From the NCBI RefSeq assembly GCF_003674095.1, contig NZ_RDBF01000010.1:1-64000 (forward strand): a stretch of 64,000 bases of DNA. The letters run 5' to 3'. Both the position numbers and the translations under genes were made by a program. Shown piece after piece: positions 9,612-16,489 of the stretch. Position 1 is the first letter of the stretch, and each line of letters starts with the position of its first letter. Below the pieces are notes generated by a model. The model was not told where the DNA came from and did no database searches. It saw only the letters and a list, made by a program, of their open reading frames with translations. The stretch is from Aeromicrobium phragmitis. Lineage in GTDB: Bacteria > Actinomycetota > Actinomycetes > Propionibacteriales > Nocardioidaceae.

Positions 9612-10223
9612 TCAGTGACGCACGACCATGCGCGCGGCGAGCTCGCTGTGCAGCGTGGCGAGGTCGTCGGGCGTGATCGATCCGCCGGGGGAGTACCACC
9701 GCACGAGGTCGATGCTCAGTGAGAGCACGGCCAGCGCGGTGCCCTTGATGTCGGCGACATCGAAATCGCCGTCCGCGACGCCGGACTCCAGCGCGCGCTG
9801 CATCTGCCGCTCGATATCGCGGCGGTAGCCGGCGATCGCCTGCCGGTGATCGGGCGTCAGGGCGTCGAACTCGTACTGCACGATGCGTCCCACCCGGCTG
9901 TTGACCGCGTGCCAGCGGCTGAAAGCGGCCACCATCGAACGGACGCGTTCGAGCGGCGTCGTCCCCTCGGCGTCGGCCTCGCGGATGATCGCCAGAGCGT
10001 CGAGGTGGCCGCGGCGGCTCACCTCGAACAGAAGATCTTCTTTGGTCGCGTGGTGCACGTACACCGCCGCCGGGCTCATGCCCGCGCGGGACGCGATATC
10101 GCGCGTCGTCGTCGCGGCGAAGCCCTTCTGGGCGAACGCCTCTACCGCCGCATCGATGAGCCGTTCGCGGGTCGCAGCGGAGCGGGCGCGCGCCGAGGGG
10201 GCCTCCGTGGTCATGGTGGACAT
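9612..10223 (-). CDS. TetR-family regulator, divergent from a fatty-acid oxidation operon
   Basis: 203 residues. The N-terminal HTH (about 17-62) reads 'TRERLIDAAVEAFAQKGFAA' then 'TTRDIASRAGMSPAAVYVHH', followed by an all-helical ligand domain with 'SLSIDLVRWYSPGGSITPDD', a form common in regulators of acyl-CoA metabolism. It is divergent from acyl-CoA dehydrogenase, with an exact 16-bp palindrome between them, so autoregulation and control of that operon are likely. The same palindrome precedes the fabG-like gene at 31.9 kb. The effector is unknown; an acyl-CoA is the natural guess. Two nearby ATGs (10223 and 10214) are possible starts. Confidence 0.85.
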   Translation of the reverse strand: MSTMTTEAPSARARSAATRERLIDAAVEAFAQKGFAATTTRDIASRAGMSPAAVYVHHATKEDLLFEVSRRGHLDALAIIREADAEGTTPLERVRSMVAAFSRWHAVNSRVGRIVQYEFDALTPDHRQAIAGYRRDIERQMQRALESGVADGDFDVADIKGTALAVLSLSIDLVRWYSPGGSITPDDLATLHSELAARMVVRH

Positions 10224-10243
10224 GATGGAACATCGGTGGCATG

Positions 10244-10259
10244 CTAAGCAAGCGCTTAG
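10244..10259. promoter_or_regulatory. Operator palindrome CTAAGCAAGCGCTTAG
   Basis: A 16-bp inverted repeat (CTAAGC/GCTTAG arms) in the 60-base gap between the TetR gene and the acyl-CoA dehydrogenase gene. The reverse complement of exactly this sequence occurs at 31943-31958 in front of the fabG-like gene. Its position near the expected promoters of both divergent genes suggests repression. Confidence 0.75.
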
Positions 10260-10283
10260 TCACCACTGACCCCAGGAAGACCG

Positions 10284-11429
10284 ATGCAGCGAACCATCTA
10301 CACCGACGATCACGAGGCGTTCCGCGAGTCGTGCGCCGCGTTCCTGGAGAAGCGGGTCCGCCCGCACCTCGAGGAGCACCTGACCGAGAAGGGACTGCCG
10401 CGCGACTTCTGGAAGGCCGCCGGTGCCGAGGGCTTCCTCGGCCTCGAGATCCCCGAGGAATTCGGCGGTGCCGACGCCCAGGACTACCGGTTCAACGCCG
10501 TGTGGGCCGAGGAGCTCAGCAAGGTCAACGCCTCGCTGTCCTCCTGCGTGGGCATCCACGCCGACATCACCGTGCCGTACATCGTCGACCTCGGTACCGA
10601 GGAGCAGAAGCAGCGCTGGCTTCCCGGCTGTGCCAGCGGTGACATCGTGACCGCGATCGGCATGACCGAGCCCTCCGGTGGCTCCGACCTCGCTGCGCTC
10701 AAGACCACGGCGGTACGTGACGGCGACGCGTGGGTCATCAACGGCTCCAAGACCTTCATCACCAACGGGTTCTCTGCCGATCTCGTCGTCACGGCCGTCC
10801 GCACGGACCCGGCCAAGGGCGCCCGCGGCATCACCCTGTTCGGCATCGAGGCCACCGACCCCGGCTTCAGCCGCGGCCGCAAGCTCGACAAGGTCGGCCA
10901 GGAGGAGTCCGACACCGCCGAGTTGTTCTTCGAGGACGTCCGGCTCGGCGACGACCGCGTCATCGGCGAACTCGGGGGCGGCTTCATCGCGATGATGCAG
11001 AAGCTCCCGCAGGAGCGGCTCGGCGCCGCGATCTCCAACATCGCGCATGCCAAGCAGATCCTCGCTGAGACGATCCAGTACTGCCACGATCGCAAGGCGT
11101 TCGGTCAGGCCATCGGCTCGCTCCAGCACAACAAGTTCCTGCTGGCCGAGCTGGTCACCAAGATCGAGGTCGCCGAGGCGTTCGTGGACCAGGCGGTCCT
11201 CGCCCACAGCACCGGCAAGCTCACCGCGATCGACGCCGCCAAGGCCAAGTGGTGGAGCGCAGAAATCCAGAACGACGTGCTCGACCACTGCGTCCAGCTG
11301 CACGGCGGGTACGGATTCATGAACGAGTACCGGGTCGCCCGCGCCTGGCGGGATGCCCGCGTGACCAAGATCTGGGCCGGTTCCAACGAGATCATGAAGG
11401 AACTCATCGGCCGCGACCTGGGCTTCTGA
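10284..11429 (+). CDS. Acyl-CoA dehydrogenase, long-chain/FadE type
   Basis: 381-residue FAD enzyme catalysing the first step of beta-oxidation. The N-terminal helical domain is followed by 'AIGMTEPSGGSDLAALKTTA' (flavin contact) and the C-terminal helical domain. The usual YEGT catalytic Glu position reads 'IWAGSNEIM', so the base is not there. Instead 'LAETIQYCHDRKAFG' places Glu262 where long-chain acyl-CoA and isovaleryl-CoA dehydrogenases carry theirs, after the 'LPQERL' motif. It is first in a three-gene operon with thiolase and SDR, behind a TetR palindrome. Chain-length specificity is not certain from the sequence. Confidence 0.9.
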   Translation: MQRTIYTDDHEAFRESCAAFLEKRVRPHLEEHLTEKGLPRDFWKAAGAEGFLGLEIPEEFGGADAQDYRFNAVWAEELSKVNASLSSCVGIHADITVPYIVDLGTEEQKQRWLPGCASGDIVTAIGMTEPSGGSDLAALKTTAVRDGDAWVINGSKTFITNGFSADLVVTAVRTDPAKGARGITLFGIEATDPGFSRGRKLDKVGQEESDTAELFFEDVRLGDDRVIGELGGGFIAMMQKLPQERLGAAISNIAHAKQILAETIQYCHDRKAFGQAIGSLQHNKFLLAELVTKIEVAEAFVDQAVLAHSTGKLTAIDAAKAKWWSAEIQNDVLDHCVQLHGGYGFMNEYRVARAWRDARVTKIWAGSNEIMKELIGRDLGF

Positions 11430-11460
11430 GCCCTCACCGACCACCGAAAGCGACAGACTC

Positions 11461-12687
11461 ATGCCCGAAGCCGTCATCGTTTCCACCGCGCGTTCGCCTA
11501 TCGGCCGTGCGTTCAAGGGCTCGCTCAAGCAGATGCGGGCCGACGACCTCACCGTGCAGATGGTGCAGGCCGCCCTCGCCAAGGTTCCCGAACTCGACCC
11601 GGCCGACCTCAACGACCTCATCCTCGGCTGCGGTCTGCCCGGCGGGGAGCAGGGCTGGAACATGGGCCGCAACGTGGCCGTGCTCGCCGGCTACGACCAC
11701 CTCCCCGGCACCACCATCACGCGCTACTGCTCCTCGAGCCTGCAGACCACCCGCATGGCGTTCCACGCGATCAAGTCCGGCGAGGGTGACGCCTACATCT
11801 CCGCCGGCGTCGAGGTCGTGAGCCACTTCGACAAGGGCACCAGCGACAGCATTCCTGGGCAGGACATCACCAACCCGAAGTTCGCCGACGCCATGCGCCG
11901 CACGGACGACCGCAGCCAGGGCGACGCGGCGGCCTGGACCGATCCGCGCGAGGACGGTCAACTTCCCGACGTCTACATCGCCATGGGCCAGACCGCCGAG
12001 AACGTGCAGCAGGTGCTGGGCATGAGTCGTGAGGAGCAGGACCGCTTCGCCGTCCGCAGCCAGAACCTCACCGAGCAGCGCATCGCCGAGGGATTCTGGG
12101 AGCGCGAGATCACCCCGGTCACCCTGCCCGACGGCACGCAGGTCACCGCCGACGACGGTCCGCGCCCCGGCGTCACGTACGAGGCGATCAGCCAGCTCAA
12201 GCCGGTGTTCCGTCCCGACGGCACCGTCACCGCCGGCAACGCCTGCCCGCTCAACGACGGGGCCGCCGCGCTGGTCATCATGAGCGACACCAAGGCCAAG
12301 GAACTCGGCCTCACTCCGCTCGCGCGCATCGTCTCCACGAGCGTCACCGGGCTCTCCCCGGAGATCATGGGCCTCGGTCCGGTCACCGCGATCCCGCAGG
12401 CCCTTACCAACGCGGGCATGTCGATCTCGGACATCGACCTGTTCGAGATCAACGAGGCGTTCGCCGTGCAGGCCCTCGGTTCGGCACAGCAGCTGAACAT
12501 CGACGAGGACAAGCTCAACGTCAACGGCGGCGCCATCGCCGTGGGACACCCCTTCGGCATGACCGGCGCGCGCATCACGTCGACGCTCATCAACTCCCTG
12601 CAGTGGCACGACAAGCAGTTCGGTGTCGAGTCGATGTGCGTCGGCGGCGGCATGGGCATGGCCATGGTCATCGAGCGACTGAGCTGA
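11461..12687 (+). CDS. Acetyl-CoA acyltransferase (thiolase)
   Basis: 408 residues. Catalytic residues are in place: nucleophile Cys90 in 'TRYCSSSLQT' (usually CGSG or CSSG), His363 in 'GHPFGMTGAR' and Cys393 in 'SMCVGGGMGMAM'. It would cleave 3-ketoacyl-CoA in beta-oxidation. It lies 31 bases downstream of the acyl-CoA dehydrogenase and 14 bases upstream of an SDR in the same direction. A biosynthetic acetoacetyl-CoA role is possible, but the operon favours degradation. Confidence 0.92.
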   Translation: MPEAVIVSTARSPIGRAFKGSLKQMRADDLTVQMVQAALAKVPELDPADLNDLILGCGLPGGEQGWNMGRNVAVLAGYDHLPGTTITRYCSSSLQTTRMAFHAIKSGEGDAYISAGVEVVSHFDKGTSDSIPGQDITNPKFADAMRRTDDRSQGDAAAWTDPREDGQLPDVYIAMGQTAENVQQVLGMSREEQDRFAVRSQNLTEQRIAEGFWEREITPVTLPDGTQVTADDGPRPGVTYEAISQLKPVFRPDGTVTAGNACPLNDGAAALVIMSDTKAKELGLTPLARIVSTSVTGLSPEIMGLGPVTAIPQALTNAGMSISDIDLFEINEAFAVQALGSAQQLNIDEDKLNVNGGAIAVGHPFGMTGARITSTLINSLQWHDKQFGVESMCVGGGMGMAMVIERLS

Positions 12688-12701
12688 ACGGGGGAGCGGA
12701 G

Positions 12702-13451
12702 ATGAGCAGGTTCGCAGACAAGGTCGCGATCGTCACCGGCGCCAGCCGGGGTATCGGACTCGGCGTCGCTGAGCGGCTGGTCGCCGATGGCGCCAAGGTC
12801 GTCATCACGGCGCGGAAGGAAGACGCGCTCAAGGAGGCCGTGGCAGGCCTCGGCGAGGACAACGCGACGTTCGTCGCGGGTGCGGCCGACGACGCCGGTC
12901 ACCAGGACGAGGCCATCGCGGCCGCGATCGAGCGGTTCGGCCGCCTCGACTACCTCGTCAACAACACCGGCATCAACCCGGTGTACGGACCCATGATCGA
13001 GATGGATCTCGGTGCCGCGGAGAAGATCTTCCGCGTCAACGTGCTCTCGGCGGCGTCCTGGGCGCAGAAGGCGTACGCCGCAGCGCTGAAGGACAACGGC
13101 GGCGCCATCGTCAACATCGCGTCGATCGCGGGTCTGAAGCCCGCGCCGATGATCGGCATGTACGGCGCCTCGAAGTCCGCCGTCATCCACGTGACGCAGG
13201 AGCTGGCGCTGGAGCTGGCCCCCTCGATCCGGGTCAACGCCGTGGCGCCGGCCGTGGTCAAGACCCGGTTCGCCGGCGCGCTCTACGAGGGACGCGAGGA
13301 GGAGGTGTCCTCGGCGTACCCGATGAAGCGCCTCGGCACCCCCGAGGACATCGCCTCGGTCGTGGCGTTCCTACTGTCCGAGGACGCCGCCTGGGTCACC
13401 GGCCAGACGATCACGATCGACGGCGGCCTGACTCTCACGGGCGGAGTCTGA
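12702..13451 (+). CDS. SDR-family oxidoreductase (FabG-like)
   Basis: 249 residues with the Rossmann motif 'VAIVTGASRGIGLGV', NNTG near residue 87, catalytic Ser in 'VNIASIAGLKP', YGASK as the YxxxK pair, and the C-terminal 'VTGQTITIDGGLTLTGG'. Probably NAD(P)-dependent 3-hydroxyacyl-CoA or related ketone/alcohol conversion, given the acyl-CoA dehydrogenase and thiolase ahead of it. The ATG at 12702 follows a GGGGGAGCGGAG ribosome site. A decayed copy of its last ~85 codons lies 0.7 kb downstream. Confidence 0.88.
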   Translation: MSRFADKVAIVTGASRGIGLGVAERLVADGAKVVITARKEDALKEAVAGLGEDNATFVAGAADDAGHQDEAIAAAIERFGRLDYLVNNTGINPVYGPMIEMDLGAAEKIFRVNVLSAASWAQKAYAAALKDNGGAIVNIASIAGLKPAPMIGMYGASKSAVIHVTQELALELAPSIRVNAVAPAVVKTRFAGALYEGREEEVSSAYPMKRLGTPEDIASVVAFLLSEDAAWVTGQTITIDGGLTLTGGV

Positions 13452-13459
13452 CCCGCTGT

Positions 13460-13528
13460 ACTCGCTGAGTGTGACGTTACGCCACTCGTTTCGACCATTT
13501 CGGTTGCGAAACGTCACACTCAGCGAGT
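13460..13528. repeat. Perfect 19-bp inverted repeat with 31-bp loop
   Basis: ACTCGCTGAGTGTGACGTT at 13460-13478 is exactly complementary to 13510-13528. It sits just behind the SDR stop codon and marks the start of the AT-richer lipoprotein island. It could be a terminator, a regulatory hairpin or a small palindromic element. No protein is encoded. Confidence 0.85.
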
Positions 13529-13624
13529 GCGCGAGGAGTAGAGACGAGACTGGACTGAAATCTGGACTCGATCGTCCTTTCTCTGTGTCAGGCTGTCCCC
13601 ACGCGCGCCGAGGGGGTGGGGTCC

Positions 13625-14215
13625 GTGAACACGGCACCGGTCGCTCGACGCGTGCTGCGCGCCTTGCCCGCGTTGGCATTGGCGTTCAGCATTCCGGGAT
13701 GCGGCGCGGACTATCCGGCAGAGCTCCTCGGGTCCATCGCCTTGCAGGCGAATGAGGATGGGCCGTTCACTGCGGTGGTAGTCGTCTGCCGGGGTCGGGT
13801 CGATGAAATCGAGGTTTCGAGAATCGATCCCACCGACCCGGACGATCGGACTCGTAGCACGGATGCGGGAACGTGGGAGCGGCGCGATGAGGGGCTCTCG
13901 CGCGGAGTTCACGAGCTGCCTCTCGGCGATCCAGGCCCCGAGTGGGTGGTGCGAACTCCGCCGAACCTCGACGACCCGACCAAGCTCTATATGTTCCGCG
14001 GCTCGGGCCAGCTCGGGGACAAGGGAATGCGCGTCCTTCCCCAGACGTCGCTCTCGGGCGAGGCGACCGCTCGGCTGCAGCCCCGGCAGTTGCTCTTCAA
14101 CGACGACGAGATCCTCACCCGCGAGGAGTTCGACGACTGCTGCCGCGCTCATGACCCGTCTGGCGGTGGCGTTGGCGCTTGTTCCCTCGATCCAGATCAA
14201 CGCGGTGCTGGCTAA
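13625..14215 (+). CDS. Secreted lipoprotein of unknown function, copy 1 (altered C-terminus)
   Basis: 196 residues starting at GTG 13625, chosen because it aligns residue for residue with the ATG of copy 2 (15806) and has a GAGGGGGTGG box upstream. A lipoprotein signal peptide 'LPALALAFSIPGC' ends at the lipidated Cys. The exported part has an acidic 'DPTDPDDRTRS' loop, a Trp-containing 'ERRDEGLSRGVHELPLGDPG' segment and 'DPTKLYMFRGSGQL'. It is nearly identical to copy 2 up to 'TREEFD', then diverges: the last ~20 residues are read out of frame from the SDR remnant that begins there. The gene is therefore probably 3'-truncated and may not be functional. I do not recognise the family. Confidence 0.7.
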   Translation: MNTAPVARRVLRALPALALAFSIPGCGADYPAELLGSIALQANEDGPFTAVVVVCRGRVDEIEVSRIDPTDPDDRTRSTDAGTWERRDEGLSRGVHELPLGDPGPEWVVRTPPNLDDPTKLYMFRGSGQLGDKGMRVLPQTSLSGEATARLQPRQLLFNDDEILTREEFDDCCRAHDPSGGGVGACSLDPDQRGAG

Positions 14216-14405
14216 GGCTCGCTTCGTGATGCCCTCTTCGACTGGAGGTCGTTTGTTCTACCCGATGAAACGGCTGGGGACGCCAGAAGGAGATGGCGTC
14301 GGTCGTCGCGTTTTGGCGTCCAAGAACGCCGCGTCAGTGCCGGCCAACGACCACGATCGACAACTGGCCCGTAGTGACCGGCGGAGTCTGAACGCTGACC
14401 CTGCA
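14151..14405 (+). pseudogene. Decayed duplicate of the 3' end of the SDR gene
   Basis: The sequence realigns with the end of the SDR gene (about 13200-13452): 'PSIQINAV' against 'PSIRVNAV', 'YPMKRLGTPE' in both, and at DNA level ACGATCGACAACTGG against ACGATCGACGGCGGC, ending in the shared GGCGGAGTCTGA. Several frameshifts and many substitutions prevent translation as one frame. It fills most of the 14216-14495 gap. It shows that the lipoprotein island grew by duplication of a segment running from the SDR 3' end into the lipoprotein gene, or by capture of a homologous segment. Confidence 0.8.
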
Positions 14406-14495
14406 GAGCAGGATATGGACAAGATCGTCCGAAGCATGTGATGCTGTTCATGCTCGTGCGTCGGCTTAGCGGCGTACACAAATTCGGGGGTTCTC

Positions 14496-15809
14496 GTGGA
14501 TAGCGAACGTCGCGCTCTGGCTCTTGCGGCCGCTTTCTTCATCGCCGTTGCTACTGCCCTTGTGCCGACGTCCACAGTTGCGGCGAATGACCTCAAAGCC
14601 AATTATCCTCCCGTGAATCCCGGAACTATTACAGTGTCCGGTGACAATGCCAAGACCTTCGAGGTTCTCGTTGACGATCCCGACGAGGATCCGGTGAGGG
14701 TGGAGTTTTGGGTCGCTCGCGGGACGGAGGTGTACGAGCCGATCAAGGTAGGCCCAGTACAGTCTGGCTCGACGGCAACTGCGTCGATGCAGCTTGAGTT
14801 GGCTGGCGAGTATAGCGTCAGCGCCTTACTCAGTGATGGGACGGGCACCACCGCGGTGGGCTCTGTGTCGTTCACGGTGGACGAGGACTTGCCGATGCCT
14901 GATCCGGAGTTCGATCCTGATGAGCGAATCGTCGACGTGTCACCTCCGCCAGTCGACTTCGACATCCTCGACGATCAGCAGGTGCAGATTGACGCACCGC
15001 TTCCCGACGGCTTTAGCCTGGGACGGGTTGTCCACAACGGCGAAGCCGTCGAAGTGCTCGATGGCGAAGGTGAGTACGTGGGTGTCATTTACCTCTTCGC
15101 CATCCTCGAGGATGGCACTCAGCACCCGGTCTCAGTGGAGGATCCGTCGAGCGATCCCAGCGCCCGCTCGGCGGCTGCGGACGGAGCTTTCAACGTCTCG
15201 TTGCTGTGCTGGGTCAACAACACGTGCGATGAAGAGCTTGGCGCGGTGTTGGCTGAGGGGCTTCGTAATGCCGTCGTTATCGGGACGTTCGTCGCGGAGG
15301 CATCGATTTCGGCGTCGTTGCTTCTGACCGGCCAGGCTGTGGTGACCGTAGGCGCGTTGAAGGAGCAATTCTTGAGTTTCGGCCGCCTACCGCTACCGCT
15401 AGGGCCGGTTGTGGTGCCGGGACGGCTCGCAATGGCGGATGCACCAGATTATCGTGCTGGGGTAGGACCGGACGAGCAGGTGCTGGTGCCCGGTAGGTAC
15501 ATGTACAAACCTGACGCCGGAACGCTTAACGACTATTGTTCTTATGTCGAGTCGTGGTATTACGACACACAGTTTTTCGGCCCATGCGCCCGTCATGACC
15601 TCTGCATAGAGGAGATGGATGAGAGTTGGCCGGTCCCGGTCAGGCAGGAATTTCGTGCAATGTGCGACCGAGAGTTCAGAAATGACCTTCTTCATAACTG
15701 CCGGGTTGTCAACTGGGAGGTAGAGCGACGGCAGCTCCTCGTGGGTTGCACTATCGTGTCCTTCGCGATGGTCGGGGCTGTGTCACTCAAAACCGGGGTG
15801 CTCCCATGA
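14496..15809 (+). CDS. Secreted protein with Ig-like N-terminus and phospholipase A2-like C-terminal domain
   Basis: 437 residues with an N-terminal signal peptide (about 1-30). Residues ~35-130 look like an Ig/cadherin-type beta domain ('TFEVLVDDPDEDPVRVEFWV', 'SVSALLSDGTGTTAVG'). A hydrophobic helix lies near 250-282. The C-terminal part reads 'DYCSYVESWYYDTQFFGPCA' then RHDLC, and later 'MCDREFRNDLLHNC': Cys364, His367, Asp368 and Cys370 form the C-x-x-H-D-x-C catalytic pattern of secreted phospholipases A2, with further paired cysteines. A short hydrophobic tail ends the protein. Base composition is markedly lower in GC than its surroundings (two 60-base lines count 52-53%). Its stop overlaps the ATG of lipoprotein copy 2. 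The PLA2 assignment is by motif; activity is unproven. Confidence 0.65.
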   Translation: MDSERRALALAAAFFIAVATALVPTSTVAANDLKANYPPVNPGTITVSGDNAKTFEVLVDDPDEDPVRVEFWVARGTEVYEPIKVGPVQSGSTATASMQLELAGEYSVSALLSDGTGTTAVGSVSFTVDEDLPMPDPEFDPDERIVDVSPPPVDFDILDDQQVQIDAPLPDGFSLGRVVHNGEAVEVLDGEGEYVGVIYLFAILEDGTQHPVSVEDPSSDPSARSAAADGAFNVSLLCWVNNTCDEELGAVLAEGLRNAVVIGTFVAEASISASLLLTGQAVVTVGALKEQFLSFGRLPLPLGPVVVPGRLAMADAPDYRAGVGPDEQVLVPGRYMYKPDAGTLNDYCSYVESWYYDTQFFGPCARHDLCIEEMDESWPVPVRQEFRAMCDREFRNDLLHNCRVVNWEVERRQLLVGCTIVSFAMVGAVSLKTGVLP

Positions 15810-16357
15810 ATCGGATATTGATAGTTCGCAAGGCAATCCGGGTGCTGCCCGCGCTGGCATTGGCGTTCAGCATTCCGGGATGCGGCGCGGACTACCCGGC
15901 AGAGCTCCTCGGGTCCATCGCCTTGCAGGCGAATGAGGATGGCTCGTTCACTGCGGTGGTGGTCGTCTGTCGGGGTCAGGTCGATGAGATCGAGGTTTCG
16001 AAGATCGACCCCACCGACCCGGACGATCGAACTCGTAGCACGGATGGGGGAACGTGGCAGCGGCGCGATGAGCGGCTCTCGCGCGGAGTTCACGAGCTGC
16101 CTCTCGGCGATCCAGGCCCGGAGTGGGTGGTGCGAACTCCGCCGAACCTCGACGACCCGACCAAGCTCTATGTGTTCCGCGGCTCGGGCCAGCTCGAGGA
16201 CAAGGGCACGCGGGTCACCCGCCAGACAGCACTGACAGGGGAGGCGATCGCTCGGCTGCAGCCCGGCCACGTGCTCTTCAACGACGACCAGCTCCTCACG
16301 CGAGAGGAGTTCGACAACTACTGTAGTTCCCCGCCTCGGCCCCTACTCCCCCAATGA
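15806..16357 (+). CDS. Secreted lipoprotein of unknown function, copy 2, coupled to the PLA2-like gene
   Basis: 183 residues with the lipobox 'LALAFSIPGC' and the same exported sequence as copy 1 apart from scattered substitutions. The C-terminus 'EFDNYCSSPPRPLLPQ' appears native. The ATG overlaps the TGA of the PLA2-like gene (ATGA), so the two are very likely translated together. A lipid-anchored partner made with a secreted phospholipase-like protein could be a chaperone, an inhibitor protecting the producer, or a surface receptor; the sequence does not decide. No recognised domain. Confidence 0.8.
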   Translation: MNRILIVRKAIRVLPALALAFSIPGCGADYPAELLGSIALQANEDGSFTAVVVVCRGQVDEIEVSKIDPTDPDDRTRSTDGGTWQRRDERLSRGVHELPLGDPGPEWVVRTPPNLDDPTKLYVFRGSGQLEDKGTRVTRQTALTGEAIARLQPGHVLFNDDQLLTREEFDNYCSSPPRPLLPQ

Positions 16358-16361
16358 GCGG

Positions 16362-16388
16362 GCCCCCGCACGCGCTCAGCGAGGGGGC
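16362..16388 (+). terminator. Possible hairpin terminator after the lipoprotein gene
   Basis: GCCCCCGC can pair with GCGAGGGGGC with one bulged base around a 9-base loop, just downstream of the stop at 16357. No U-tract follows. Confidence 0.4.
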
Positions 16389-16489
16389 GGTACCAGCTTT
16401 CGTCGCGTGCGCAGGTGCCTACTTACGCTTCACGGAGCGTTGCTTCGGCGTTCACCTGGGCGAGTGAGCGGCTGATTATGGTCGGCGGC

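Noticed and set aside
14216..14441. Coding region continuing after lipoprotein copy 1
   Set aside because: The translation matches the SDR C-terminus only in pieces with frameshifts, so it is a remnant and not a gene.
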